Source: Manis javanica (taxonomy: Eukaryota; Chordata; Mammalia; Pholidota; Manidae). Taken from it: a stretch of DNA of 64,000 bases. The first letter of the stretch is position 1, and every line of letters starts with the position of its first letter. The notes under the pieces are model-generated. The model made no database searches, was not told where the DNA came from, and was given only the letters and a program-made list of their open reading frames with translations. Below are positions 32,493-47,800 of this stretch, piece after piece. A program made the translations under genes and the position numbers. Location of the stretch: the NCBI RefSeq assembly GCF_040802235.1, contig NC_133167.1:46312001-46376000 (forward strand), read 5' to 3'.

Positions 32493-34146
32493 GTAAGGAA
32501 AGAAACAGCATTATTATTGTTGTTAAGATATTAATAGGAAATGCGCCTTTCACTATTTTGAAAACGGGCTCAAACTTTGACAGTGATAGTTGGTTTTCAC
32601 AACACCCCCTTCCCATTCCGACGTGATAATACCGGTAAAAAAAAAAAAAAGTGTCGATCAAACTTACAGTTTGTTTCCTTGCAGCCAAAAATCTTTTAGC
32701 TACCACCACGAGTTGGTTTACTTGAGCCACTTTGTTCGCACAGACTTCGAATTGTGCATTTTCTCTCACCCGTTCGTTTGGGGAGGAGGGGGCAAGAAGC
32801 TTGGGGAGTAAAAAACACGGAAAAAAAACACGCAGCCTAAAACTCCCAGGGTGGCTCTGTGAAGCTTTACTATTCTGCTGGTTTTCTTTCTTGGCTAGGT
32901 CGGATCGCCTCCCCGGTCGCCTCCGGCTCTTTTGGAACTTGGTGGGCGGTGCCTGGGTGCGGGGTTCTCCAGGATCTGGGCGCTGAGACTTAGGCCGGGG
33001 GGCAGGTTTCGCTTCTGGTACCCTTTCTCTTCCTGAGGCTCCCCCGCCTCCCAGGTCCCTGTTTTTGAGGGGATGGCAGCGGGCACTCAGCCCATTGGGT
33101 AGGTGCGGCGAGTGGACGCCGGCTTTGCTTGGGGCACACTAGGTGGACGCGGCTTTCCTCTGTCAGTGCAACCAACAACGATTTGCAGAATTGCCCCCAA
33201 GCGCGTTTCCCGAAATCGAATTTAGTTTGGCCCTCTGGCGCCGCCGTAGAGTCAACGCTTCTTAAGGGGGACCGGTGGCTCAGGCAGTGAAGTGGTAGGG
33301 AGTTCTTGGGGTCCAGGGCTTAGGAAGGAGAGCCAAAGTGTGCGAGAGGGTCAGAGGTGCCACCAGCTGAGAGGGCTTCATCAGCCTCAAGGCGGGAGGG
33401 GACGCTTCCACATTTACCCGTCCCAGGTCAGGACCGAGAGTGTCAGCCGGGGCTCCAGGCATCTCGCGGGGGATGCGGCCCCTTCCCACGTGCTTTTCTT
33501 TAAGGAGGTCCCGGGACCAAACGGTACCTTAGGGGACAATAGCGCGGCCGGAGCCTGGTCCGCCCTGCTAGTACCAGCGCCACCTTAAATGAGCGCCACG
33601 GCCGGAGCGGGGCTGCGGGCGACTGCGGCCGCGGGAGTAGGCAAAAGTTTGTGGCTCAGTTACGGCTTCGTGGGACCTGCTGGGGAAGCCCCCGCGCGGC
33701 CTCGCCTAGGACGGGGAAACCGAGCCCTCATCGTACAGCTCGCCCGCGTTCGCAGCCCAGGGCCCAGGTCTTTTGGGGTTCCAAGAGTCTCAGCCCCTCA
33801 GCCAGAGGACAGGCAGTCCCACCGCCCTCGCTGCCTCCGCGTCACGGCCTCCAGGCGGCCCGGGCAGCTCAGCTCAAGATGCTACCGGCGCAGCGAGCGC
33901 TCCAGGGACATCATCCAGGGATGGCCCCCATCCTGCGGCCCCTACGCAGCCCCCTCTCCAGTGTCACCCGGAGCCCGGAGGGCAGTGCTGGTACTCCTGC
34001 CATTCGGGACACTCGGTCTATTGTTCTGGACCCACGGCTGTGCTGGCTTTGAGGGTGAAGTGGCCTCCCCGGCGCGTGCGGCGGCGCGGCGGGCCCCGCC
34101 GGCCCGCTCGGCGCGGAGGGGGAGCTCGCAGGCACCGGGAAAAGTT

Positions 34147-34198
34147 GCTCGGAGGGGAGGAGGCGGTGGGTGGTGGGCGGAGGCGGTGGGTGGGGGAG
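34147..34198 (+). promoter_or_regulatory. G-quadruplex-prone G-tract cluster
   Basis: Many closely spaced GG and GGG runs with short loops: 'ggaggggaggaggcggtggg' followed by 'tggtgggcggaggcggtggg' and 'tgggggagg'. It lies in the CpG island about 0.9 kb upstream of the probable first exon. Folding is predicted from pattern only. Confidence 0.5.
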
Positions 34199-34656
34199 GC
34201 GATAGCCCTCCTATCTCTCCAAAGTCGAAAGTATTCCCCGCAGTTAGTAGAACCGGGAGCCGAGGCATCTGAGGTTGCCTCCTGCGCGTCGGTCTGCGTC
34301 TCCGCCCGGAGACTAGGCAACCAGCGCCTGCCTGGTCGCCGCCGCCTCCGCGCCGGGACCAGTGCGCCTCGGGGCTGCGCGAGGCGGCCGCGCCCTGGAC
34401 CCGCCTGGAGGAGGAGGACCAGACCTCGGCCCCGGCGCCCGCGCGCACCCACCCACCGGCCGCGGCCACAGCCTCGTGCGGCACTCGGTTTTCTGCCTTC
34501 GGTCCTCCACCTTCCGGAGCGCGCGGTCCTCACCGCACTGCTCCTGCACCGCCGACTCTGCTTTCCTCCTCCCGCCCCCTGCTTCCCACCCGCCCCTCGC
34601 TGGTCCCTCTGCCGCCTCCGCAGCCCTGCCGCTGTTGGGTCGCCGGGCTCACAGCG

Positions 34657-34672
34657 ATTGATTGATTGATGT
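34657..34672 (+). promoter_or_regulatory. Tandem GATT array with PBX/HOX-like sites
   Basis: Four GATT units in a row (GATTGATTGATTGATG) give overlapping TGATTGAT words, the composite PBX-HOX-type site. They stand out in otherwise GC-rich promoter DNA. Binding is not shown. Confidence 0.35.
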
Positions 34673-34979
34673 TTAATTTCCTGCCAGGCGGGGCCCCCCT
34701 CCCCCCGCAGCCTCCCCGCCCCCCACTCTCCTTCACTGCGGTGGACCAGTCTGGCTTGGGTTTAGATCTTCTCCCCCCCAACCCCCATCCCGAAATAACC
34801 CAGACTTCCCCTATCCCCACCCCAAATTATTATTTTAAAGGCGCTAGATCTGGGGACGGAAAGGGGGAGGGGGAGAAATCGGAAACCGAGGACAACCCAA
34901 AAGGACTCACTTTGCCTGATGACTCAACGCAACTAATAATCATCTCCCTCTCAGTGTGTCTCTCTGCGGCTTGTCAGTG

Positions 34980-35577
34980 AGTCCAGCTCCGGCTGCCGGC
35001 GGCGGCGGCCGAGAGGGGAGAGGCTGGAGGTGACAGCTTGGGCGGCCGCCGTGTTTCCTCCCGTGCGCGGTCCCGGTTCCCTGCGTCTTCTCGGTTCTCG
35101 GTGGCACCGGCCCCACCGCTCCAGCCGCGCCTCCTTGCGAGCTACCAGCCCTGCGAAACTGCAGCCCCGGCCGCCGCTGCCGCTTCCCAGTTCTCAGCCC
35201 TTTCTCTCCAGCACCGGTCTCCTTCCCGAAGGTGTGAAAAGGCTTCTTCAGCCTCCTTCTCTTTCCTCCCCCTCTCCGCCGTCCCCTCCCCCGCCCGCTC
35301 GGGTGCCCCTTAGGAGGAGCCCTCCTCTCCCTCTCCTCCGCCCCCCCGTTCGCTCACCCCCATCATCATCATAACAACCATCTCCGCGCTAGAAGACACC
35401 CTGACCCAGGACCTTAAACATTAGGACCTGGGAAAGAGGAAAGGGGAAGGAGTAAAGCGAAAGGAAGACTAGGAGAACACTGCAAGGCGAAGCACCACAA
35501 ACTTTCCACCCTGGATTCTCTACTTCTGCTCCATGGACAGAGCCTCAGCCAGCCAAGTTACAGACAGACCGTGAGCA
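34980..35577 (+). other. SATB2: SATB2 probable first exon (5' UTR)
   Basis: This is the best candidate for the common non-coding first exon. It sits at the 3' side of the main CpG island on the + strand, upstream of exon 2, and ends in a strong donor GAGCA|GTAAGT (exon end 35577). A weaker alternative donor, ACC|GTGAGC, would end it at 35570. The start is unknown; 34980 is chosen because CpG-rich, C/T-rich leader-like sequence begins about there after the AT-richer, AP-1-bearing stretch. The exon contains a small upstream reading frame at 35533-35574. Spliced to 36825 it gives the full 5' UTR. Confidence 0.5.
35533..35574 (+). other. Upstream ORF in the SATB2 5' UTR (13 codons)
   Basis: ATG at 35533 opens a frame of 13 codons (MDRASASQVTDRP) ending in TGA at 35572-35574, just before the exon 1 donor. 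Its start context is mediocre: T at -3 but G at +4. It terminates before the splice junction, so it does not overlap the main frame. It could modestly reduce translation of SATB2 if exon 1 is used. Confidence 0.5.
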
Positions 35578-37129
<1,552 letters not shown>

Positions 37130-40100
37130 TAGGCACCGTCGCGGTGTAGGATTACAGGAAGTGAATTCCAGGTTGCCAAATAGTGCCCCCGTCGCCTCTC
37201 ATCTGCAGCTGGTAGCTTCATCTCGAGTTAAAACAAGAAAGTGGTTTACCCAGAGGGTGGCATTTTTTGGGCACTTTGCCACTGTGTGCTGAGGTGTTGG
37301 CAGGTTTATGTCACAGCCAGCTAACTGTTTCTAGATTTTCCTAGAGAGCTTTTTGGTGAGTTAACTGTTTTGCCTTGCTTCAGAGTGTGTGTTTCAGGGA
37401 TGAAGTTTAGGTGCATTCGCTTTTCTGGACTAGTCCTTAATGCTCAAGCTAGTATAGGAGCAAGAGTGTTGGTGCTACTTTGTAGTTAGGACAGTGCGTG
37501 GAGAAATGAGTAACAACTGGATATTCCTGCTACATTTCAAGTGGAGAATAAAGAATCACCATTAATCTGTCAGGCCCTTAGGGGTTTTAATGCTACCATT
37601 TTCTGTAAAATTTAAAGTGATATGCATTTATAACTTTGTTGTGAATTATATAGCACAACAGGTAAAAATAGCGTAATAGTTTTATTGGCTACATGATGTT
37701 TCCCTTTCCAAGAATTTAATATTATTTGGAGAATATCTTTTGTAGCTGTTACTACATAAACGACTACTTTCTTGTTTAATGTTTAGGAAAATTAATTGTA
37801 TAAAAAAGATGTGAGAAATTTAAGCATCATTAAAGTATTTGGAGGTTTATTTGCCATTTGCTTCGTTGCTTTTTACATATAAAATGCACAATTTTACATT
37901 GTATATAGTTTACTTGAGATAGATCAGTAGTTTTAAATTTTTTGCTTCTGAAGGTTTTTACCTCAAATGTTTTCAGCAATAGCCTATTTAATACAATTCT
38001 TTATATTAACCATGCCTGAAATGTCACAAAATCCTGGCAAAGCTGGACCCTGACAAGGTCCAAAGCTTGTTCTAAATAACCATAGTATGTATTTCAAAAA
38101 ATATTTTGACCGTTTTAAAGAGTCAAAAACAAACATTTTATAAAATGACATGTTTTTATTTTTACTTATTTTCCTATTACTATTTCTTCATGGTAGGCAT
38201 TCAGGATGGTTTGCCTTAGTTCCTTATATTAGTCATTTCTCTTAAGAAGCACTCATTCTTGCAATTTTTAAAGCTTTAAAATTATTTGGCTACAGATTTT
38301 CGCTTATCTATCTTCCATTTTAGGGTCTTGTAGATATATTTTAATGGAGAAAAAAAACCTTGATAGTTCTGTGGCCCACTTTTTAAAAGTAGTGTTTATT
38401 AATGTGTTGTCTTGAAGTTTGGACATTTAAATTTCATGCCATCTTTTGTATATGCATATAAGAAAGAAGAATATATAGTGAATGTGGTAGAATCAAGTGT
38501 GGGATGGTATGATAAGTGTTGATAATGTTTGACTAAAAAACTTTTGGAAATCCTTGGAGGGGATGCGTTCTCAAAGTGACCTTATACACAAAGAAAAAAC
38601 TTGGACTTGAAATTCCATTTTCTTTCTGAAGACCTAATGAAATTCACTAAATTGGAAGGTGTCTCTAAACACTTTAGAATGTATCTATTAACAATTGTTC
38701 TTCCCTAAAACAAATTTTTCTTATATCATGTTGAATTATGAAAGAAACTGCCTAATTTTGTTGACCAGGGGTACCTTTAGTGTAAAAAGTGGTTGCTTTT
38801 CATATTTTCTGAGACTGTAGTTCACATTTGACCACTTATTATAATTTGATATAAGCTAAGATTATAGAGGAAAAATAGATATTTCAACAAGCTGCTTTAG
38901 TTACTTTTTCTGTACTTTAACTTAACTTAGTAATATCATAGGACTTATTAGCTGTTTACCAAACTGAAAATAAAAATGACATTATTTTTTCTCAAGTATC
39001 ATTTATAATACTTAATAGTACAGTGGTTAAAATAGTTTGCATATGATAGATTTTTAAAGAGTTTTTAGAAGAAAGATTTTACTCTATATAGCATATAGAT
39101 TGTTTGGAAAGATTTTAATTAAGAGAGCTTTAAAATATAACAACTTAGAACATAAAATTTCAATAGTACAAAGTTTTCTTACTGAATGTTAATGATTATT
39201 TTGTGGATTTAAGTTACACAGTTTCCAAATGTACATTGAGATGTTAATATCATTTCTTTTTAACTTTTAATCATGTATATAGATTGGAGAAAAGCAAAGC
39301 CTTTTTGAAAATGAACATTCTAAATTCAAAAAAATGTGTAAAATTTATTTCTAATTAGTGGTTCTTTATAATTAACAACTACTTTTTCTGATATGCAGAG
39401 TAAATATAAATAGATTATATTTCTATCACCTTACTTCTTTTTAAAATTTTCTTTATGTAGCAGTATAATAAGCATAGGTGACTACAAAAAATATTTGTAG
39501 CTCTGCATCATTTATCATCATTTTCAGATATATTGTAGTCTTGTAAAAATTATAAAGAGGACTGTAATATTATATTCTAAAAATAGAGCTCAAAATTTGG
39601 GAAGATGCAATTTTTAATCTTTAGTGATTTTCTTTCATAAAAGCTCTCTCCCTAAGAAAAGGAGAAATCATTAATTAAATTGGTTACCCAATAAAATGAC
39701 AATTTATCCACTGCTTTTGATAAACAGAGAGGTGAATAAATGTTCCTGAATGCATTTGTTGCAATAGTAGATTCTGTTGCTGTAACTCCTTTAGGAAGAC
39801 AGTTTGCTGTGCTTTTTGATGAGAATTAAATGTTCATTAAAAAAAAAGAAATTATTTCAGTGGCCCAATTTAACTAGTTGAGGTAGTAGAAACATTATCA
39901 CAGTCTTCAAGGTTGTATTTTAATAGGGGACTTAAAAGTTAGTGTGTTGTTTACAACATGGTTAGCTTTAGAAGACTATTAGAAAGTCAGTCAGTTTTGC
40001 TTTGTATTTCTAATACTTTCTAGGATGTTTTTGCTCTTATCTAAACAGTATGTTTTAAAGCATGTATGTAATAAAATATAAGTGCTCAGATTTGTATGAC

Positions 40101-41795
40101 AATCAGCTTTTATAGAAGGTCCTCTGGAAGAAAAGAAAACGCTAATATCTCTTTAAAAAACATATGAAGGTTGGGGGAGAGTTTAGAGCAAGCAAGAGCA
40201 CCATGGTGTTGACAGCTTTATATCCCTGCTGGGTAACATTCACTTACTAGAATTGGCGTCCCCTCTCAGCTAGTAATTCACTCCATAAGGATTTTGAAAA
40301 AGGATGATTAATGGTGGGGAAATTTATATTTGTGAAATTGCTGATTAAAACTTACAGATCTGTTTGAAGATTTAGAAAAAAAGGATTATTAAGGATGATG
40401 AAAATAAGAATCAGATGATCCTTTTTACCACCATTAGCATAAGTATCTAAAATGTTGTGCTGTTTGTAATGCTTCAGCTTCGAAACCTACAGCATAAAAT
40501 GAAAGTGATGCCAATCAAGTTTCCAGAGGAAGCAAGGCATTCTGCTTTCCTCCTGGACTGCTGAAAGGCTCTGGCCAGTTGTGGCTTTAATAGCAATAAA
40601 TTACTATGCTTCATTCATTGTTAACACAGGATTTTCATTTTTTAATGTTTGGCTTAAAGAAGAACTTTCAGACAGCTTTATTTAAACTGAATGAACAGCG
40701 CTCAAGTATACCAGATGGTGTATTTGCTGATAGGAGGCATTAAACATCAGAAATCTTCTTGTTATTTTTCATTTTTCTATGAATTTTGATGTTTTTTTGG
40801 TGTTAAGTGTTCTAGATTTTAGGGGAAAATGTTTAAACATTGGGAACATCTTTTAGAGATATTAGCTTTTTTGAAAACAATTTACTGTTTTTGGAAAAAG
40901 AATTAGTTTTTAAAATAATTTAGTTCTGTTGAAGAATTGTCTGTTGAAGCAATCTTATCACTAGTTGACCCAAAGTCGGCTTACTCTTCTTGCTACCAGG
41001 CAGCCCTTTCAAGAACACTACCTTGTTGCAAGGGGGAGAAATCACTATGCAATAGACACTGATGTATTCAAATAGGGAAGCAAATGTGATCACGGTTGTT
41101 GGGCAAGGCCTCATTTAGAGCAGAACACGTCTACAACAGCAGTTAAATTGTCTACATGTGGAACATTTCCTTTTAGATTAAGAGTAAAAGATACATAGTT
41201 CAGGTCAGGTATAGTTGCATATTAGCAGTTGTAGAGAGACATTTTACTTATTAAAAGTAGTGCAGATATGAAAGAGTATAGATTTTGATGTATTGAAATG
41301 TATGAAATACTTAGAAATTTAGAAACATATTTCCAACATGGGCAAAATGGAGAAAACTCCTTAGATTCATTTTAGCCAAGGATGAGCATCATTATACTTG
41401 TAGGGAGGACTCAAGTGATTACTTCAAAAAAGAAAAGGCTTTATTTCCCTTTTCCACTCTACTTTTTTTTCTTTTTCTTCAAGCGTTTAAGATCTTTTAA
41501 ATAGAATGAATTTAGGCTTTGGGATCATCCAACAATCTAGCATGTCCTCTGTAGTTTTGCTGAGGTAGAAAAATAGCCCTTCTCTAAAGTGTTTTTAGCC
41601 CTTGACCTGTTATTAAAATAAAGATATACTTGGTTAAAAAAATATATGCAATGAAACATACACATTAAATAGAACATAGGGTATCCGCCTCTCAAAGTCC
41701 TGAGCATAATTTGATGTTTCGAGTAATTTTGGAAGCCTTATGTTCCATCAGCAGAAACCCACTGACCATTATATATTCAAGATCATCTGCAAGAA

Positions 41796-41796
<1 letters not shown>

Positions 41797-41835
<39 letters not shown>
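41797..41835 (+). repeat. (TG)n microsatellite in intron 2
   Basis: Pure TG run of about 19 units, in the SATB2 sense orientation. Confidence 0.97.
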
Positions 41836-41836
<1 letters not shown>

Positions 41837-44800
41837 GGAACGAGATAGAAGTCTCTTAAGGCATCTGTTTTTTAACCCTTGCAAAAAATAAGCAAAATCA
41901 TCCTTTCTCAGGGGGTTGTGAACAGCAGAATTAGTCTGTACCTCTTAGATATCCTTTGTTAATTCTTCTATCCTTTTTTGATTATAGGTATGTATTTGCC
42001 CATCTATCTCTATAGGGAGGAAAACAGACTAATCATCATTTATTGGATACCTAAGAATTTGAACTTGAGTTATTTTAAGAATATGGAAATCAATTTTATT
42101 CTAGGCAAGGCATAGAAATTATTTGGTATGTATGTCTGGCAAGGTATATCTAGTAAACAGTCAAGTCTGGTGTTTCTACAGACTTGGTGTTTTAAAATGC
42201 TTATTTATTTATTTATTTTTCAAAAAAAGGGATTCAGTATAGAGAGTTTGTATGCAAATATAAAAGACATAGTAAATTAACAGGGCCAGATTAACTTCCA
42301 ACTGTATTATTTTCTTTTGTTTTTTTGGAATTTTTTGATTTCTATTGAGATAAGAGTGACCCAATTTCTCACCATTAAAGAAGTTTCTTATAACTAATAA
42401 TCTCACATTAGGTACTTAAGAATACGTACATAGTTTATTTTATTTTAGGAAGCCAAACTTTGTTGTATGTAGCATGTAAATAAAAAAAGTATTTTATATT
42501 CTTTTATCTAATAAGTAGGCTTTTTAAAACCTATATAACTAATGTGTGGTAACATAGTAGCTTTTACTATCTTCTTGCATAAATGCTGAGATACAATGGC
42601 ATTTTGGAACACATTTAAAGATGGAGCATTTGACAAAAGTTGTATGTGTAACAGTTTGTCAGTGAAAAGTGACAAGTGGGAAATGACAAATGAAATGTTG
42701 GCATCATCACTCTTTATTTTGATAAAAGTGTCTCAATTTGCAGTGATATAATACTGTTTCATATTATTTCATGAGTTGTGTGAGATGCATAAGGGGAATT
42801 TAGATTTTGTGAACGGAGAATTAGCAGCCCAAACTCCCTTTTCAGAAGCTTTGGCAGCAAGCTCCCCCTGCCCCCCATTCCCCGGGAATAAGAACAGCAG
42901 TGAAATGTTGGATGTAACCCATACATTTTAACTCATTATTTTTTGAAAAAAAGGAAAAGAAAGAAAGAAAGAGAGGAAGAACTGAAAATGATTTCAAGTA
43001 GGAGACCTTTATGCTTAGCTCAAAAATGAAGAAGAGAGTTTGCCTTTTAGTTTCTATTCTTTTCTTTGGAGCAGTTTTAAAATGAGTGATATCCCTCTGC
43101 TGACTTTGACGACACTGGGGGCCTTTCTCACTTCCAGTCACTATTGTTCTTCAACATTAACTTAGGGTACCAGTAAGGAGAGTTGTGAATTCCTTTTCTT
43201 TTAAAATGCAATAGAGGTTTGAAAGTGTCTATGTGTTAAAAATGGATTTTTATATACAAAGGATTCATCATCCTGCTACTTACGGGTGATGTGATAGATA
43301 TTTCAAAGTCAAAGTAGATGGCCCTGAGTATAATTGAGGTATGAGTTAAAACAAAAGCCAGTTGAGGAATTACAGATTTCCAAAAAAAGCACAGACAAAT
43401 CCTCTATAGTGTGTTATTTTCCATTTTCTGAAGTCACATTGGTTCCCTATTGTCAGTGATCAACCAAGATGTATTTTCTTCTTTTACATGAAACAAATCC
43501 CACAAGCACTTAATGCTATATGCTGTTTATGTAAAAATGATCCGTGATAGAGTTTTCAAAGTCATTCAACTCTATATAATTTTTTTTGTTTGTTTTCAAC
43601 TAACAGAACTGTTTTGCTCTTTAATAGCAAGTGATTTAAAAATTGTGGTAAAGTCAGTGTAATTAAGTTGCAGTGAAAGGCTACATCAGACATTGCCTTC
43701 TGTAGCTTGTATCTTTTACTTTTCATTTACAAAGTTCTACTTATTGAAGATTTTTAAAAAACTAGGTAGAAATGACCTAATATGGAGTAAATGTGCCTTA
43801 GATTTACAATTATGGCAGTTGGATTTATGGTGTATATTTTTTCCATTTTTAATTGATGTGTATACCTTTAAAACTTAAAAAGTAAACTAGTGACTATTAT
43901 AGTTACTAGTTTGACAAATGCTTAAAATGAAGAAAAAAGCATTAATAGAAATTTCAAGAATTTGAATCTTGCAATGAAGTTATCAGCAAATTATGGCAGT
44001 CTTATATTGTAGTAAGAGTATTCTTTATTTGTGGTTATGACACATTAGGATAGTAGAACTCTCTATGAGGAGAAGTCTATTTCAGTTTTAGTTGCGCTCC
44101 TGGTATTGCCACTATTTGCTTGTGTATAAGGCAGATTTGATTCCACCTCTAATTAGTTGACTTATCATTGGATTGGTGTGTTTTTTTAGTGTAGTGTGTT
44201 GTTAAACTGGAGTATAACATAACAACAGAGATCAAAAAGTTAAGGGGAAACACTGCAAGCTACCATTTATGAAAAGGGATGTATTTCACACAGAGTAGCT
44301 GTTTGGTGACCACTGATGGTTGCAGTTACTGAAAATGTGCATAGCAGCTCAGTGAGTTTCTTTGTTTTGTTGAAGATTTGCACAGATAGGAAAAAAAATC
44401 AGTGGAGACTCTAGTCAGAGCAAATGTGTACCAAAGCACTAAGATCTGACCAAGGTGATTTGCATTTTTCATAGAAACAGTTTGAATTTCATCACGTAAA
44501 GCACAGAAATCTTTTCTCTTAAAAATATTTTTTGCTTGTTTTTGTATTTGGCTGGAAATCAAGTGTATCAGTTCTTTTATAACTGATTACAATGGATTTT
44601 TGAATTTCCTGATTATTGCCTATATTAAAATTGGATATTTTATTGCATCTGTTGTAATTATTCTAAGACATATAAGGAAAGGCAAAATCGACAGCTTATT
44701 AGGAAAACACATTCACATCAAAACTCTTCAAATAGCAGCATTTTCAAAACATTATTTTTTTTTGGTTAACAGAATGAGAACTTTCTTTTCATAATCCAAA

Positions 44801-47800
44801 TATACTAACAGAGCAGCATGATAAATGTCTCTTTAAGTGTCGTAGTAAAAGAAAATGACTTGCTTTCTGAGGCAGTGGAGAGTTTATGTTGTTTTGGACC
44901 CATTTCCAAGCAGTGATCGAAAACAGATTACAATAACAATTATACAGTCAGAAGATGCAATATCCATTTCTGCTTTAATTGAGTGAAAGAATAATAAAAA
45001 CATCATTAAGAAAAATGAGGTGGACCTGTCACACAGTGTACAAATTTTAGTCTTGGAGTAGATGCAGAATAACTGAAGTGCTTTTCACTTTGTTGTGTTT
45101 TTTAGCTAAACTCTCTTTTGAGGGGAGACAGTTTGGTTCTTACTCCTCCCTGGGAGGTTCAGAGGGAAACCTCTGGGAGGTGGTTGCTTAGGAGAGACTT
45201 AAAGTGCTCATTGATGTTGTCTTCATATAAAGTTTGAAGGGAAATCACATTTTCTTATATTTTGCCAGAGGTAAAACTACCTCCTCTTTTTTTTTTTTTA
45301 CCTGTGTAAATGGAAGTCAAAAGTATTGAATGTTCCTCTTGTTACAAAGCCTTGCCAAGTAATGGTTAGCTGTAGTTTGGGGCCTCTGTTCTTCCTCTAG
45401 AAGCCCTAACCAGGAGGGAGTTGAAGGTGAATAATGAACACCCTCATTTCTTGTCCGTATGGCACACATGGGGTTGTAGGGCACCCCAAGTTTCCATGTG
45501 TACACATCATCTTACATTCAGTGGGGTGACATAGACCGTCTGTCCCTAGAGCCCATAGACTCTAGCCTCCATCTTCAGTCATCAGAAGCAATAGATAAAC
45601 CTTCACATGAAGAGCCTTCAGCCCCAGTGCCCCAGAGTGGAGCTTTCTGCGTCCTGGAGCAGGCTGGCCAGAAGCAGCCAAAATCAGTGGCTAGTTTTCT
45701 TTTACTCTGGCCTGTATTACTTACTCTACTCATAGAAACTGTGCGCCCCTGGAAACTGGGGTGATGACAGTGGAGTTAACGCCTGCTTATTGTGGGGATA
45801 CTGAAACTGCAGATAATGTTGGCCATCAGAGCAGCTGGAGCCCAAGGCTGGACTCAGTTGACAGAGTTTGAGGAGAATATTTCTTTGATCTGAAGCTAAG
45901 CCTTTCTGAGGATGGTAAAATGAAAGGAATAAGATACGCAATAAACTCTTCCTGGTAGAGGTCTCATAATCTCAGAGCCGTCCAAGCCTGATTCCTTTGA
46001 GAGTGGAATTTATATCAAACAGCTTAAAAACTTTTTTTTTTAAAATTCAGTTCAGAGAGTCTAGTTAATAATGCCTTCATTAAAATACTTTTGTCAGCAA
46101 AGGGTTTTTCAATTTTAACATTTACATAAACTAACAGCATTGACGAATGCCACGAGCTTTAATGGTCTATTAGTGGTTCCGTTTTTTCTGGACTTTATAA
46201 TTTAAACCTAAACATTAATCCTGGGTGAAACTTGGCATAATGTCTTTTTGCCTTGGAGGGAATTTTTGTTGTATAATAAAAGAATGTATTTTTTTTCATA
46301 CGGTCACCTTCTCCATGTCTCCTCTCCCTTGAGTAAATAGCAGTTAAATAGTCAAGGTCTTAAAAGGGCCTATTTAAATAATAAAAAAAGGGATAGATTA
46401 TTTTAGGTGAATTTACCAATTTTCCATTAGTTCACATTGCAAACTAGTGCTTTTGATATTAACAAGAAAGATCTGTGAGGCCGATAATGCAATGAAAATA
46501 TTTTTCCTCTCTCTCTTATACTAAAATAATTTGGTAAAAAAGTTTTTTTATAAAATTGTACTTGATGACCCTTGAAAATTATAAATCAGTTACCTGTTTT
46601 CTTAATTAGAAGCTGAGAGACATAATGAATTCTTTATGTCACCTGAAATTATAACATTGACTAGAAAGGAAAAAGTTGGAATCTCACTATTAAGTAATGA
46701 AGTAATGATTTCCCAGTGTTAGTTATTTTGGAAATAAACTAGGATTATTAGAATGATCTTTTCTATATATTAAAGCTATGTTAAAGTTGAATTATTATCA
46801 GAATCTGATTACAAGGTACTTGTGAAATTAAGAAACAATCAAGGAAACCCTGCAATGACAAGCTGTCATCCTCTGAAACCCAGAAAGGTGTTCAGAAGGC
46901 TGGTGAAGGTACAGGCAGGAGAGAAGCACTCATGGAGGAGAGTGGGGCTAAGCCAGAATACTTAGAAAGCTTTACCTAGCTTTCAGCTTCCGAGGTTCCA
47001 TTGAGACAAGATTTTGTCCAATAGATTTTGCAGATGTGGTATTAGAAGACTGAACCCCTTATTATTGAGGGAGTATAAGAGGAACAAATTGTTCTCTGAA
47101 AGGTAAGTTATTACACATCTAAGACCCAAGTAAAGGCACTTTGCAAGGGTAAATAAGGTGATCCTGATTTTTTTTTTCTTCTAAAATGAATCTCCAGGTA
47201 ACAGCAAAACTTAACTCTATTCGCAGGTCCATTCATATAGGTAAGCTTGAGCCTTAAGCACATTTTTTACAGCTAGCTTATAAACCCCCCAAAACTGGAG
47301 CTTACCATTGAAGGCCTGCCAATGCTGTCATAAGTGGTCATTAGTTCCCAAGAGCTTTTGAGGAGAAAAAGAACAGTAAGAGAAATGCCATGACTTCAGT
47401 AAGAACCATTTTGTTATGTGAGTATTTTTTTGCCATCATGGCAAAACTTCTGGAGGCCAGTCTGGATTGATACACTCTCTCTTGGAAATATAGAATTCCA
47501 ATTAACACAGGGTCAGAGTATAAATGTACCTCTTTTCACACTGTTCCAAGTGGTTAGTGGAAAACAAGCTGCAAAGTAATTCCTTCAGCCCCCCAATAAA
47601 AAGACTTACAGCAAAATAATTCTCAGCCCTATAATGGGACTGTTGTAGGCTTGTGTTTGATATTTATAAGACTGAAATACAGTCCATGTACCTAAACTAA
47701 GCATTTACTGTAAACAAGTTAACTGCCAAGAGCTTATATTCTGTCAAACATAATTATATTGAAGACTGATGTAGAGCATGAAAGCGAGTTTGAGGGGGAC

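Noticed and set aside
33268-33340. 'ggtggctcaggcagtgaagt' resembles the head of tRNA-derived SINEs
   Set aside because: No B box or tail follows, and the surroundings are unique CpG-island sequence. Treated as coincidence.
33589-34669. Long overlapping open frames (227 and 298 codons) on the + strand
   Set aside because: Arg/Pro/Ala/Gly-rich composition with no domain, overlapping in different frames with equally long minus-strand frames, in a CpG island. They follow from few AT-rich stop codons, and no conserved protein is recognisable.
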